Shown: positions 15,606 to 25,452, counted from the first letter of the stretch. The stretch: DNA of 64,000 bases from UBA1206 sp050953105 (GCA_050953105.1 JBMNMA010000009.1:467596-531595); one strand, 5' to 3'. The notes: generated from the sequence alone by a model not told the origin. Translations and numbers: made by a program.

Positions 15606-18467
15606 TTACACCGTATCCCTGTTATTAAAATCGCATCCCTCGGCAAGCTCGCCGAGATCGCCTAAAAATCTTATTACCGAATCTTCGTCAAGGGGTTTTG
15701 AAATAAGATAACCCTGTATTTTGTCGCAGCCTTTGGATACCAGATAGTCCCGCTGTTCGGGCTTTTCCACCCCTTCGGCTACTATGATATGGCCAAGCTT
15801 GTGGGCCATGGATATAATATATCCGGTAATAGCCTCTTCCGGATTAACCTTTAACAGTCTGTCCATAAAGGATTTGTCGATTTTAAGGCAGGACACATTC
15901 AGTTCCCTAACCCGGGCAAGGGAAGAATAGCCTGTTCCGAAGTCGTCCACGGCTATCTGTATTCCCACCTTTTTAAGCCTGCCGATGATACGGTTTATCC
16001 GTTCGTAGTCGCCGGCAAACACCGATTCGGTAATTTCAAGTCCCACATTGCGGGGGTCCACCCCCATATTGGCTATAAGCTCAAACAACCGGTCGGTAAA
16101 GTCGGGGCGTAAAAGCTGAATAGCCGATATGTTAACGGCAATCTGCATACGACCGCACCCCAGCTCGTTTAGCCGGTTTAAAAATTTAAAGGCTTCGGAT
16201 AACACCTTTTCGCCTATGGGGACAATAAGCTTGGTTTTTTCGGCTATTGGAATAAACTCTGCGGGGGATACAAGCCCTAATTTTTCGCTTTTAAGCCTTG
16301 CCAGCGCCTCAAAACCCGAGATTTTGCCGGTTTTAACGTCAAGAATCGGCTGGTAATGGAGGTATAACCCATGACACTCCTCGTCGCCTGCGATTTTTGC
16401 AAGCTCATGCCTGATTTCGTTTTCCCTGTTTACCGACATTTCAATGTATGCGTCGTAGAAACATATATTAAAATCCTTATCAGCTATATTTATAGCCCGT
16501 TCGGAGGCCACCACCAGCTTGAGAAGGAGAAGGTTGAAGTCGTCCCTAATGTCATCATTAATCTCAAGTATACCTATTCCTCCGCTTATGCGGTCGGTAA
16601 CAAACAAGCTGTCAAGGATTTTGGCAGCTTCCTCGGCAAACAGCATAAGCTCGGATTTGTCGTTATAGTCGGTTATATAAAATACAAAACGGTTTTCAAA
16701 GGTGTAAAACAAACGGCGGTTTTGGGTGGACAGGGCATCAAGCGCAGATGCTGCGGTTTTAATAAGAGCCTGGGTATATTGATAGCCGTAATTGGCAGTA
16801 AGAAGCTGAATAAGGCTTAAGTTTATGCCTATAAGCGCCCTTTTGCCTTTACGGTTGGTATATTGGTCTTCCTGAAGTGCCTTTTCAAGTGAACCGCGGT
16901 TGTAAAGTCCCGTCCAGCGGTCGTGCTCGTTAATATAAAGGAGGTTGTTTTCTATAACCTTGCGGTCGGAAATGTCAAGGACAATTCCCTCCAACGCCTC
17001 TACCCTGCCGTCTTCGGTGAATATACCCTGTCCCATTTCCATAACCCACTTCCGCTCGCCGGAGGAAGTGATTATTTCGTATTCGTATTTAAAGGGAATG
17101 TGGTTTGCAAGCACCCGTTCCCATTCTTTGCTCAACCGTTCCCGGTATTCGGGGCTTATAATGTCATTGTAGGATATATCCCGGTTGTTTATAAGGCTTT
17201 TGGGATGATATCCGGTAAGATCATAACAGCCGTCGGACACGAACAGCATTGTCCATTCCTCGTCATAGTTGCAGCGGTAGGCAAGACCGGGAAGGTGTGA
17301 CAAAAGCACCGACTGGCGGCGTTCCACCTCTTTTAGCATTTGTTCGGTTTCTTTACGGGCGGTTATGTCGCTTATAATGCATAGATGCTTTGACACAAGG
17401 TCGTTTATTCCCATCAGCCTTGACACGGTCATGTCAACCCAGACCACAGAGCCGTCGGGTTTTATAAACCGCTTTTCCATAGAAAAGCCGTTTATTTTAC
17501 CGTCTTGAAACTCTTTGTGCATATCAAGGTCGGCTTGAAGGTCGTCGGGGTGGGTTATATCGGTCCATTTTAACTTTGAAAGCTCCAGGGTTGACCGTCC
17601 CATGATTTTTTCAAACATGGGGTTTATGGTGGACATACCGTAATCGGTGCTGTAGATGAAGCTTAAGTCGTCCACAATGGCAATGCCTATAGGCGCCTGC
17701 TCGAACAATCCCCGGTATAAAGCCTCGTCATAATCAAGCTGTTTATTCAGTTCCCTGTTAGCTTCATGCAGCAGCCAGCCGTAGAGGATAAGAAAAGTAA
17801 GAATGATTATAAAAACGGCGATAACCATGTCGGGTATCATGTTTCGCCACAGGGCAGAAAACCATTTGGTAACGGGGTAATCCATGCCGAAGGCCGCGAT
17901 AATCTCGCCGGTCTGCCCGTCGGTTACCGGCACCAGCACACTTATCCATTCCCCGAACCTGTCGGTGACGGGCGGGGTTATAATTGTATCGCCATCGGCA
18001 AGGGGTTTATAATATATACTTTCTGTATCACCGATTTCATCGCCGGGAGGGGAATATCCGTCCGTTCCGGGGACTTCGGAGTCTACAAGGATAATAAGCT
18101 TTCCGTCTCTTACGGTATAAAGGTAGGCAAAGGTAATGGTGGCTGTTTCCCGCTTAACTGCCATAAGACTGTCTTTAAGCAGCTTATACGTGGGATTTTC
18201 AAGGTCATCGTCTTTGCCGGTAAGATCGTTAATATGAGTGGAAGGCAAAAGTGCGTTTAATGATCTGGCAAGTTCCAAAGCATCGTCTTTTGCCTTATTG
18301 ACGTAGCTTTTCCATGAATAGCCGAGATATATTATTGAAAGCAGCAGCATAACCACCGTAAAAATTACAGGCGCAATTAAAAGGCGTTTGTCTTTTATTA
18401 GTTCAAACGCTTTGCGTGTGGTTTTCGGTGTTATCTTAGCTGATTTTGCCGGGGATGAAGTTGACAT
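15606..18467 (-). CDS. Sensor PAS-PAS-GGDEF(degenerate)-EAL c-di-GMP phosphodiesterase
   Basis: 953-residue membrane protein predicted to hydrolyse c-di-GMP. A cytoplasmic N-terminus is followed by a helix near residues 30-50, an extracellular sensor domain, a second helix near 215-240, two PAS domains, a GGDEF domain and an EAL domain. The GGDEF motif is lost (it reads F-E-N-R-F), so this part is regulatory at most. The EAL domain looks active: EAL at 720-722, then NISA, EITES, DDFGTGYS, KIDKSF, AEGVE and QGY. The start at 18467 has GGGAGGAGC just upstream; a longer frame to 18512 lacks such a site. It is coupled to the downstream GGDEF/HD-GYP gene. Confidence 0.9.
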   Translation of the reverse strand: MSTSSPAKSAKITPKTTRKAFELIKDKRLLIAPVIFTVVMLLLSIIYLGYSWKSYVNKAKDDALELARSLNALLPSTHINDLTGKDDDLENPTYKLLKDSLMAVKRETATITFAYLYTVRDGKLIILVDSEVPGTDGYSPPGDEIGDTESIYYKPLADGDTIITPPVTDRFGEWISVLVPVTDGQTGEIIAAFGMDYPVTKWFSALWRNMIPDMVIAVFIIILTFLILYGWLLHEANRELNKQLDYDEALYRGLFEQAPIGIAIVDDLSFIYSTDYGMSTINPMFEKIMGRSTLELSKLKWTDITHPDDLQADLDMHKEFQDGKINGFSMEKRFIKPDGSVVWVDMTVSRLMGINDLVSKHLCIISDITARKETEQMLKEVERRQSVLLSHLPGLAYRCNYDEEWTMLFVSDGCYDLTGYHPKSLINNRDISYNDIISPEYRERLSKEWERVLANHIPFKYEYEIITSSGERKWVMEMGQGIFTEDGRVEALEGIVLDISDRKVIENNLLYINEHDRWTGLYNRGSLEKALQEDQYTNRKGKRALIGINLSLIQLLTANYGYQYTQALIKTAASALDALSTQNRRLFYTFENRFVFYITDYNDKSELMLFAEEAAKILDSLFVTDRISGGIGILEINDDIRDDFNLLLLKLVVASERAINIADKDFNICFYDAYIEMSVNRENEIRHELAKIAGDEECHGLYLHYQPILDVKTGKISGFEALARLKSEKLGLVSPAEFIPIAEKTKLIVPIGEKVLSEAFKFLNRLNELGCGRMQIAVNISAIQLLRPDFTDRLFELIANMGVDPRNVGLEITESVFAGDYERINRIIGRLKKVGIQIAVDDFGTGYSSLARVRELNVSCLKIDKSFMDRLLKVNPEEAITGYIISMAHKLGHIIVAEGVEKPEQRDYLVSKGCDKIQGYLISKPLDEDSVIRFLGDLGELAEGCDFNNRDTV

Positions 18468-18691
18468 AATGCTCCTCCCATAAGGGTAATCGATTTTGAG
18501 TTGACATAACATATTTTATCTGGGTATTATGAAAACTCGATTCCGGTATATCCTGAGCCTTATGGTCTTGTAATACAGTTATAATTGTTGCGTTTCTGTT
18601 AATGATTATAGTCTGAAATAAGCCAAAAATCAACATTGAACTTCAAAAAACTCAAACATTTAACAATTGTTTGCATTAAGCCTATTAAGGC

Positions 18692-18720
18692 TTGATTATT
18701 TTTTAAAAATATAATATAAT
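18692..18720 (+). promoter_or_regulatory. Promoter of the UPF0316 gene
   Basis: TTGATT (18692-18697), 17-base spacer, TATAAT (18715-18720). The predicted start point, near 18727, supports the ATG at 18755 over a GTG at 18725. The rest of the 287-base gap (18468-18754) is AT-rich and I see no other feature in it. Confidence 0.7.
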
Positions 18721-18754
18721 CAAAGTGAAAAACAACCGGACAGAGGTATTTGAA

Positions 18755-19288
18755 ATGGATTTAATTGTTTTATGCCTGGCTATATTTTTCAGCCGCATAC
18801 TTGACGTTTCCCTGGGGACGATACGGACAATATTTACCGTCCGGGGGAACCGGAAAGCCGCAGCCGGTATAGGTTTTGTGGAGGTTATGATTTGGTTTTT
18901 GGTGGTCCGTGAAGCGCTGAACACCGATGAAGAATCTATTTTTATCGCCATTGCCTTTGCGGGTGGATATGCTTCCGGCACTTTTATAGGGGGACTTGTG
19001 GCAAAGCAGCTCTTCCCTTCCAACCAACTGGTGCAGGTTATAACCTCAAGCCGCAATAATGAGCTGTTAAAGGCCATAAGCGACGCCGGCTTTTCAATGA
19101 CGGTAGCCGACGTTTACGGCAGAGATCATTTGGCAGAAAAATACCTGTTGTTTATCTATATCGACGGCAAGTATTTCGAAAAACTGAAAAATATAATCAC
19201 CGAAAAGGACAGCATGGCCTTTATATCCATAAGTGAGGGCAAGGCATCCTACAACGGGCAGATAGTTCCCTTTGAAAAAAGAAAATAG
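18755..19288 (+). CDS. UPF0316/DUF2179-type membrane protein
   Basis: 177-residue protein with three N-terminal membrane helices (the FFSRILDVSLGTIRTIF segment is typical of the UPF0316 family) and a C-terminal cytoplasmic DUF2179-like domain from about residue 100. DUF2179 domains also occur in YitT-type proteins; the molecular function is unknown. AGAGG lies eight bases before the chosen ATG. It is a single-gene unit with its own promoter and a strong terminator at 19302-19333. Confidence 0.85.
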   Translation: MDLIVLCLAIFFSRILDVSLGTIRTIFTVRGNRKAAAGIGFVEVMIWFLVVREALNTDEESIFIAIAFAGGYASGTFIGGLVAKQLFPSNQLVQVITSSRNNELLKAISDAGFSMTVADVYGRDHLAEKYLLFIYIDGKYFEKLKNIITEKDSMAFISISEGKASYNGQIVPFEKRK

Positions 19289-19301
19289 CATTTTATAAAT
19301 T

Positions 19302-19333
19302 ACGCCGGATGAGCTTCATCCGGCGTTGTTTTT
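19302..19333 (+). terminator. Terminator of the UPF0316 gene
   Basis: An eleven-base-pair stem (ACGCCGGATGA / TCATCCGGCGT) with a three-base loop and a following T-rich run. Confidence 0.88.
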
Positions 19334-21083
19334 ATAAAAGCATTTCATTTATCTCGCTGGTAATCTTTTTGCGGATGGAATACACCCATTCCTCATCAAA
19401 GTCAAGATACAATGCCTTTGAAAAGGAGTAATATAAATTTACCTTCTGGTAAAACTCCTCATAGTCGGCAAGGGTGCGGGAGGGTATCTGGGGCTTTGTC
19501 AGGGAGGGGTTTTTCTTGTTAAAAACCTCGTCGGCATAGGCCATAAACAATTCAAGGAGGTTGTCGTTGTGAACGTCAAAGGGAAGCTCCATAAGCCGCC
19601 ACTGGGCCTGACGTGGAACCGGGAATGCCGACAGCCTGTCAAGGATTATTATTGCGTCCCGGTTGTCCTTTTTGCGGTAATATTCCATAACCTCGGCAGA
19701 TGTGGACCAGACTGCCAGCTTTTCTTTTAAGGGGAGGCCGCCGATGTCCAAAATAGCCTCGCTAGGCCCCACCACAGCATAGTTTATGTCATCATCGGGG
19801 AGATTTAAGCCGTTTTCGATAATCGAATTGTCTTCATAAACGCTGCCCACATAGCCGACATCATATATGCCTATCCGTCCCGCCCGGCCGGCTATCTGCT
19901 TTATTTCCTGTGGGGTAAGGACACGGAACTCGTTGCCGTCAAACTTTTCAAGGGAGGTGAAAATTATCCGCCTTATGGGTAGGTTAACCCCCATACCGAT
20001 AGCGTCGGTGGAAATGAGTATTCTATTTTCCCCGGAAAGAAAAGCGGAATACTGAAGCCGCCTTACCTCCGGCGGCAGGTCGCCGTAAATAACGCTGTTT
20101 TTTATACCTTTCATGTTGAAATATCTGGAAAGGCCAAGCACGTCCCTGCGGGAGAAGGCGATAAGGGCATCACCGGGCTGAACGCTGTCGTATTTGACCT
20201 TGTGTTTTATAACCTCAAGCGGTGTAGTGCGGGTGTATTCTTTAAGCTCATAATCGTCCCCGCAGTCGGTTATTATTTTTATTATATGCTCCCTGGCGTT
20301 TCTCGCTCCGCAGACGTGAATTTCGGGAGCGACAAGGCCAAGCACCGCCCTTGTCCAGGCGGCACCCCGGAAATAGTCGGACATAAGCTGAATTTCGTCT
20401 ATCACCGCCACGTCGCAGGGGGTGTTAAGGTCGGCCTTTTCAATGGTGCGGCTTGAATGGGTAGCGCCGGGGATAATTATTTCCTCCTCCCCGGTAAGAA
20501 TGTTGCAGGGGATACCTTCATTATTTAGCCTTTCGAAATTTTCAAGGGCCAGTATACGCAGCGGGGCAAGATAAACCCCGCTTTTTGCCGCTTTAAGGCG
20601 CATAAGAGCATCATAGGTTTTGCCGGTGTTGGTTTCGCCCAGATGAAGTATAAATTTGCGCTTTAACTTTCTGGCTTCGGGGTATTCGTCTTTTGGGTTG
20701 ACGGGAAGCAGGCGTTTGAACTGCTCGATAACCAGGCTGGGAAGATGGCGGGTAACCAGCACCGAAATAATGCCGGACGAAAGGTAGGCTTTGTAGTTGC
20801 CGGACACCACCTCGTCAAAGGAGTAGTTTGTGCGCTTGGTTTTATTATAGTAATCGAGAATCTGGCGGGAAACGTCCTCAAACAACCTTATATAATCATC
20901 AAGGGTGTGGTTAAACTTTTCCCCTTCAAGGGACAGGGCATATAACTGCCTTATTTTTTGACGGACAATTGCCTCCACATGCCACAGCTTTGAGGATTTT
21001 GTCTCCGCCGCCTGCCTTTTCAGTTTAGGCAAAAGCTTTTTTATTTGATCAAATTCACGCAACGCCCTTTGATTCTTTTTCAT
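19332..21083 (-). CDS. Suv3-like DEAD/DEAH-box RNA helicase
   Basis: 583-residue SF2 helicase resembling mitochondrial SUV3. Walker A is GETNTGKT (about 147-154), motif II reads DEIQ, as in Suv3 rather than DEAD, and motif VI is QIAGRAGR. A charged helical N-terminal region of about 140 residues precedes the helicase core and a helical C-terminal region follows. Eukaryotic Suv3 unwinds RNA for degradation with a 3'-5' exonuclease; a role in RNA turnover is inferred. The ATG at 21083 is chosen by homology-like start sequence (MKKNQRALREF), since the frame extends 42 codons further without a ribosome binding site. Confidence 0.82.
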   Translation of the reverse strand: MKKNQRALREFDQIKKLLPKLKRQAAETKSSKLWHVEAIVRQKIRQLYALSLEGEKFNHTLDDYIRLFEDVSRQILDYYNKTKRTNYSFDEVVSGNYKAYLSSGIISVLVTRHLPSLVIEQFKRLLPVNPKDEYPEARKLKRKFILHLGETNTGKTYDALMRLKAAKSGVYLAPLRILALENFERLNNEGIPCNILTGEEEIIIPGATHSSRTIEKADLNTPCDVAVIDEIQLMSDYFRGAAWTRAVLGLVAPEIHVCGARNAREHIIKIITDCGDDYELKEYTRTTPLEVIKHKVKYDSVQPGDALIAFSRRDVLGLSRYFNMKGIKNSVIYGDLPPEVRRLQYSAFLSGENRILISTDAIGMGVNLPIRRIIFTSLEKFDGNEFRVLTPQEIKQIAGRAGRIGIYDVGYVGSVYEDNSIIENGLNLPDDDINYAVVGPSEAILDIGGLPLKEKLAVWSTSAEVMEYYRKKDNRDAIIILDRLSAFPVPRQAQWRLMELPFDVHNDNLLELFMAYADEVFNKKNPSLTKPQIPSRTLADYEEFYQKVNLYYSFSKALYLDFDEEWVYSIRKKITSEINEMLL

Positions 21084-21200
21084 AACTTCCCTTTCAAGTT
21101 GTTTATAAACGGTTTTTATGTAACAGGGAATAACCGACGGTATTATTATATACAAAAATCCGATATTTTTCAATAATAAGCGGGTATTTGTGATATTGGT

Positions 21201-21237
21201 AAAAAACAACGCCGGGCGGAGTTTATCCGCCCGGTTG
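21201..21237 (-). terminator. Terminator of the ABC exporter operon
   Basis: On the reverse strand a stem AACCGGGCGGA / TCCGCCCGGCGTT is followed by GTTTTTT, just past the stop of the exporter gene at 21257. Confidence 0.88.
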
Positions 21238-21256
21238 GCTATTAAAGAAAATATTT

Positions 21257-23158
21257 TTAATCCAGCTCCACGGCACCGGTGTAAAGCTGATAGTATCTGC
21301 CCTGCTTTTCCAAAAGCTGCTGGTGGGTGCCTTCTTCGATAATTTCACCGTGCTCAAGGACTATAATTCTGTCGGCGTTGCGGACGGTGGAAAGACGGTG
21401 GGCGATAACAAAGGTGGTGCGGTTTTTCATTAGGCTGTCCATACCGCGCTCGATATATTTTTCAGTTCTGGTGTCCACCGAGCTGGTGGCCTCGTCAAGG
21501 ATAAGTATGGGGGCTTTTGATATTGCCGCCCTGGCAATGTTTAAAAGCTGCCGTTCACCCTGACTTAAGTTGGCTCCATCCCCGTCAAGCATAGTGTTAT
21601 ATCCATCGGGCAGCCTTTCTATAAATGAATGGGCAAAAGCCACCTTGGCGGCGGCTACCACTTCTTCGTCTGTGGCGTCAAGCCGGCCGTAGCGGATGTT
21701 TTCCATAACCGTTCCCGAAAACAGGTGGGTGTCCTGAAGCACCATGGCAATGTTACGCCTTAGGGAATCCTTTTTAATATCCTTTATGTTTATGCCGTCA
21801 ATGGATATTTCCCCTTCGTCAATCTCGTAAAACCGGTTGATAAGGTTGGTTATTGTGGTTTTGCCGGCACCCGTTGAACCCACAAAGGCAATCTTCTGCC
21901 CGGGCATGGCGGTTACGTTTATATTTTTCAGCACCGTCCTGCCGGGGACATAACCGAAGGTTACGTTGTCAAGCACCACCTTGCCGGTTATATCAACGGC
22001 ACCATCCTTTGCACTGCCGCCGGAGGTTATTTCAACCGCATTATCATCATCGGTTTTTTCGGGCTGCTCCTCCATGACTTCAAACACACGCTCGGCGCCG
22101 GCAAGAGCGGCGTAGATGGTGTTCATCTGAAGGGACAGTTCGGAAATTGGGCGGGCAAAATGCCTTGAATAGTTGGTGAATATGGTAAGTCCTCCAATGT
22201 CAAAGCCTTTTGTTATACAAAGTATCGCCCCCACCGTGGCAGATATTGCGTAGCTTATCTGGCTTAGGTTGCCCATCACCGGCCCCATTATGCCGCCGAA
22301 AAACTGGGCTTTCATCTGCTTTTGCCTAAGTTCGTCGCTTAAAAACTCAAATTCGTTTATTGCCACATCCTCGTGGTTAAACACCTTAATAACCTTCTGA
22401 CCGGCAACGCTTTCCTCAATATATCCGTTAACTGCTCCCAATGCCTGCTGCTGGGTGGCAAAATATTTGCGGCTGTGCTTGCCGATGGTGCCCCCCGCAT
22501 AGAAAAGCATGGGAACGGTTATTACGGTAACTATGGCAAGTATCCAGTTGGTTATAAACATAAGCACAAGGGTGCCTATAAGGGTGATTATGCCCGAAAA
22601 AATCTGCTGCATTGTGGAGTTTAACATATCCCCAACTGCATCAAGGTCATTGGTGAAGCGGCTCATAATATCCCCGTGGGTATGGGTGTCGTGGTATTTA
22701 AGGGGCAGACGCTGAATTCTGCTAAACAGGTCGCTCCTTATTTTAACCAAAGCGTTTTGGGAAACAACCACCATTACCCGCTGCTGGATATAGGAGCAGA
22801 TGACTCCAACGAAATATATCCCCGCCATTATAGCAAGGCCGGCGATAAGGTTTGTAACTTTTTGGGATGTAGTAAGATTGGGGCTTATAAGATTGTTTAT
22901 AACGGGACGCAGCACATAGCTCCCCGCAAGGCTTGCGGCCGAGCTGATCAGCACGCACACAAGAACGAATATTATTTTAATTTTATCCCTGCCGATATAG
23001 GCAAGCACCTTTTTTATGGTGGCCATGGCATTTTTGGGCTTGCCGCCCCCCATGCCTCTTTGTCCCCTCATACCGGGACCGCCGAAGCCTTTGCCCGCCT
23101 TGGTGCTGCCATACCTTTTAAGCAGGGTTTCTTTTCTTTCTTCACTTATTTTTCCCAT
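21257..23158 (-). CDS. ABC exporter half-transporter (permease-ATPase), subunit B
   Basis: 633-residue type IV ABC exporter subunit: a Gly/Met-rich cytoplasmic N-terminal extension of about 45 residues, six membrane helices, then a nucleotide-binding domain. Walker A is GSTGAGKT, the signature motif reads LSQGE (non-canonical) and Walker B is ILILDEATS with the catalytic Glu. Its partner encoded upstream has the reverse pattern, a canonical signature but Asp in place of the catalytic Glu. Together they should form an asymmetric heterodimer with one competent ATP site, as in BmrCD/TM287-288-type multidrug or lipid exporters. The genes are two bases apart. Confidence 0.92.
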   Translation of the reverse strand: MGKISEERKETLLKRYGSTKAGKGFGGPGMRGQRGMGGGKPKNAMATIKKVLAYIGRDKIKIIFVLVCVLISSAASLAGSYVLRPVINNLISPNLTTSQKVTNLIAGLAIMAGIYFVGVICSYIQQRVMVVVSQNALVKIRSDLFSRIQRLPLKYHDTHTHGDIMSRFTNDLDAVGDMLNSTMQQIFSGIITLIGTLVLMFITNWILAIVTVITVPMLFYAGGTIGKHSRKYFATQQQALGAVNGYIEESVAGQKVIKVFNHEDVAINEFEFLSDELRQKQMKAQFFGGIMGPVMGNLSQISYAISATVGAILCITKGFDIGGLTIFTNYSRHFARPISELSLQMNTIYAALAGAERVFEVMEEQPEKTDDDNAVEITSGGSAKDGAVDITGKVVLDNVTFGYVPGRTVLKNINVTAMPGQKIAFVGSTGAGKTTITNLINRFYEIDEGEISIDGINIKDIKKDSLRRNIAMVLQDTHLFSGTVMENIRYGRLDATDEEVVAAAKVAFAHSFIERLPDGYNTMLDGDGANLSQGERQLLNIARAAISKAPILILDEATSSVDTRTEKYIERGMDSLMKNRTTFVIAHRLSTVRNADRIIVLEHGEIIEEGTHQQLLEKQGRYYQLYTGAVELD

Positions 23159-23160
23159 GG

Positions 23161-24897
23161 TTATGCGCTCTTTTCTTTGTCAATCTGCGAATAATAGATT
23201 TCCGAATAGGTCTTGCAGCTTTCCATAAGCTGGCTGTGACTGCCTATGCCGGCTATTTTGCCGTCATCGAGGACGACTATCTTGTCGGCATCGATAACCG
23301 ACGAAATTCTTTGGGCGATAATGATTTTTGTGGAATCGCCGGATTTGTCTTTAAGGCTTTCCCTGATTTTTGCCTCGGTGGCGGTGTCCACGGCGGAGGT
23401 GGAGTCGTCGAAAATTAAAATTTTAGGCTTTTTAAGCAGAGCCCTTGCGATACACAGCCTTTGCTTTTGACCGCCGGATACGTTAACGCCGCCCTGGCCA
23501 AGCTCGGTTTCGTAGCCGTCCGCAAAGGAGGATATAAAGCCGTGTGCCTGGGCCGCCTCGGCGGTTTTTTCGATTTCACTGTCAGTGGCGTTTTCGTCGC
23601 CCCACATAAGGTTTTCCTTAATTGTTCCCGAAAACAGAAGGTTTTTTTGTAGAACTATCCCTACACCGTTTCGCAGGTTTGCCAAGGAATAGTCCTTGAC
23701 GTTTATACCGTCCACCGTCACTTCCCCCATATCTGTGTCATACAGCCGTGGGATAAGCTGAACCAGCGTGGACTTACCACTTCCGGTAGAGCCTATAACC
23801 CCCACCGTTTCGCCGGGGTTTATGGTAAGGTTTATGTTTTCTAAAACCCATTTTTCGTTATTTTTGTAATACTTGAAATAAACGTTCTTAAACTCGATTT
23901 TGCCCTTTTTCACGGCTAAATCCTTATTTCTTGCATTGTCGTCGGTAAGGTCTATAGCCGTGTCGAACACCTCGTTTATCCGCTTAAGTGATGCCAGAGA
24001 ACGGGAGGCACTTAAAATTATTATAGAAACCATCATAAGGGACATAAGTATCTGAACCACGTAGTTTACAAAAGCGGTAAGCACACCGGGGGTCATGTTG
24101 CCGAAAATTATCTGCCGTCCGCCAAACCACACCACCGCCAGGGTGGTTATGTTCATGGCAAGAGTCATAACCGGCATGGTGAATATTATAGCCTTGAAGG
24201 CACCGATGGTGGTATCCTTAAGGTCGGTATTGGCTTTTTTAAACTTTTCCTCCTCATGCCCTTCACGGACAAAGGATTTTACCACCCGTATGTTTGTAAG
24301 GTTTTCCTGGGTGGTTATATTTAAGGTATCAAGCTTTTTCTGCATTGATGAAAAGCGGGGGAAGGCCACTCTGAATATAAGGAACATGGCAAGTGCCAGT
24401 AAAGGTATAACGCACAATATAACCAATGCCAGCTTGTAATTTAAGACAAAGGCCATTATAAGCGCACCGATAAGCATACCGGGGGCTCTGAGCGCCATAC
24501 GCATTAACATCTGAATCATATTCTGAATCTGGGTTATGTCGTTGGTTAGACGGGTTATAAGCGAGCCGGTATTGAATTTGTCAATGTTGTTGAAGGAGAA
24601 TTTTTGAATCTGGGCAAACAGATCCTTACGCAGGTCGTTGGCAAAGCCGGAGGATGCCTTAATGGCAAAGTATGCGCCTCCCACGCCGCCGGCCATCATT
24701 AGCAGGGCGGTTATAACCATGGTTATACCCATGAATATTATATAGCCCGTTCCCCTGCCGCCGTCGACACCTTTGTCGATTATATTTGAAAGCAGCCAAG
24801 GCATAACCACCTCGCCTATAACCTCGGTTACCATAAATATAGGCCCGAGTATAAAAGCGGGAAGGTAGGGTTTGATATATTTCCAGTATCTTTTCAT
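23161..24897 (-). CDS. ABC exporter half-transporter (permease-ATPase), subunit A
   Basis: 578-residue partner of the previous entry: six membrane helices, Walker A GSTGSGKS, canonical signature VSGGQKQR and Walker B ILIFDDSTS, in which the catalytic Glu is replaced by Asp. This marks the degenerate half of a heterodimeric exporter. The start overlaps the MarR stop by four bases (ATGA), so all three genes are one MarR-controlled unit. The substrate is unknown; such MarR-exporter operons usually handle drugs or toxic metabolites. Confidence 0.92.
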   Translation of the reverse strand: MKRYWKYIKPYLPAFILGPIFMVTEVIGEVVMPWLLSNIIDKGVDGGRGTGYIIFMGITMVITALLMMAGGVGGAYFAIKASSGFANDLRKDLFAQIQKFSFNNIDKFNTGSLITRLTNDITQIQNMIQMLMRMALRAPGMLIGALIMAFVLNYKLALVILCVIPLLALAMFLIFRVAFPRFSSMQKKLDTLNITTQENLTNIRVVKSFVREGHEEEKFKKANTDLKDTTIGAFKAIIFTMPVMTLAMNITTLAVVWFGGRQIIFGNMTPGVLTAFVNYVVQILMSLMMVSIIILSASRSLASLKRINEVFDTAIDLTDDNARNKDLAVKKGKIEFKNVYFKYYKNNEKWVLENINLTINPGETVGVIGSTGSGKSTLVQLIPRLYDTDMGEVTVDGINVKDYSLANLRNGVGIVLQKNLLFSGTIKENLMWGDENATDSEIEKTAEAAQAHGFISSFADGYETELGQGGVNVSGGQKQRLCIARALLKKPKILIFDDSTSAVDTATEAKIRESLKDKSGDSTKIIIAQRISSVIDADKIVVLDDGKIAGIGSHSQLMESCKTYSEIYYSQIDKEKSA

Positions 24898-25355
24898 TTG
24901 GTTGTTCCCTCTTTGTTGGATTTTATTTCTTCTTCCATATTATTGAGATTTTCAAGCAATTTATTTAACAGCACCATAAGGGTTTCTTTTTCATCAGGAG
25001 TAAACCCTTCAAATATCCGCCGGTCTAGCATTTCAAATATTGATCTGCTTTGCTCCACCACCTCGTTACCCTTGCGGGTGATGGAGGTTTTGTTAAACCG
25101 GTTGTCATTTTCATCGATTTCCCTTTTAATAAATCCGCCCTTTTCAAGCTTTTTCAATGACACCGCCACCGTTGCCGGGGATATGTCCATAAGACTTGCT
25201 ATCTGATTTTGGGAAATGTCCGGATTTTTGGCAATTTCCATAAGCAGCCGGTGCTGGGACTGATAAACGCCGGTTTGGTCAAGGTAGTTTAACGCCACCC
25301 GTCTGTGCTTTACCGCAAAATCTATTAAATGATGGATTATAGCTTTGTTTTCCAT
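24894..25355 (-). CDS. MarR-family transcriptional regulator
   Basis: 153-residue winged helix-turn-helix repressor. The DNA-binding helix lies around ISQNQIASLMDISPATVAVS, followed by the beta-wing (D-E-N-D-x-R). It heads the ABC exporter operon and probably represses it through the dyad at 25397-25409, relieving repression on ligand binding. A GGTGGTG/AAGGA-type ribosome binding region precedes the ATG. Confidence 0.92.
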   Translation of the reverse strand: MENKAIIHHLIDFAVKHRRVALNYLDQTGVYQSQHRLLMEIAKNPDISQNQIASLMDISPATVAVSLKKLEKGGFIKREIDENDNRFNKTSITRKGNEVVEQSRSIFEMLDRRIFEGFTPDEKETLMVLLNKLLENLNNMEEEIKSNKEGTTK

Positions 25356-25396
25356 TATTTCCTTGTTTTCACCACCTTTGTTAATATAATTACCAC

Positions 25397-25452
25397 GCTA
25401 ATTATTAGCTAACTAACTTTTGTAATATATCATTTTAATTTAGTATTGTCAA
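25397..25452 (-). promoter_or_regulatory. MarR operon promoter and palindromic operator
   Basis: On the reverse strand TTGACA (25447-25452), 17-base spacer, TATATT (25424-25429). The perfect arms of GCTAAT-A-ATTAGC (25397-25409), with an adjacent TTAGCTAA dyad, fall just downstream of the predicted start point, where a bound repressor would block transcription. Confidence 0.75.
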
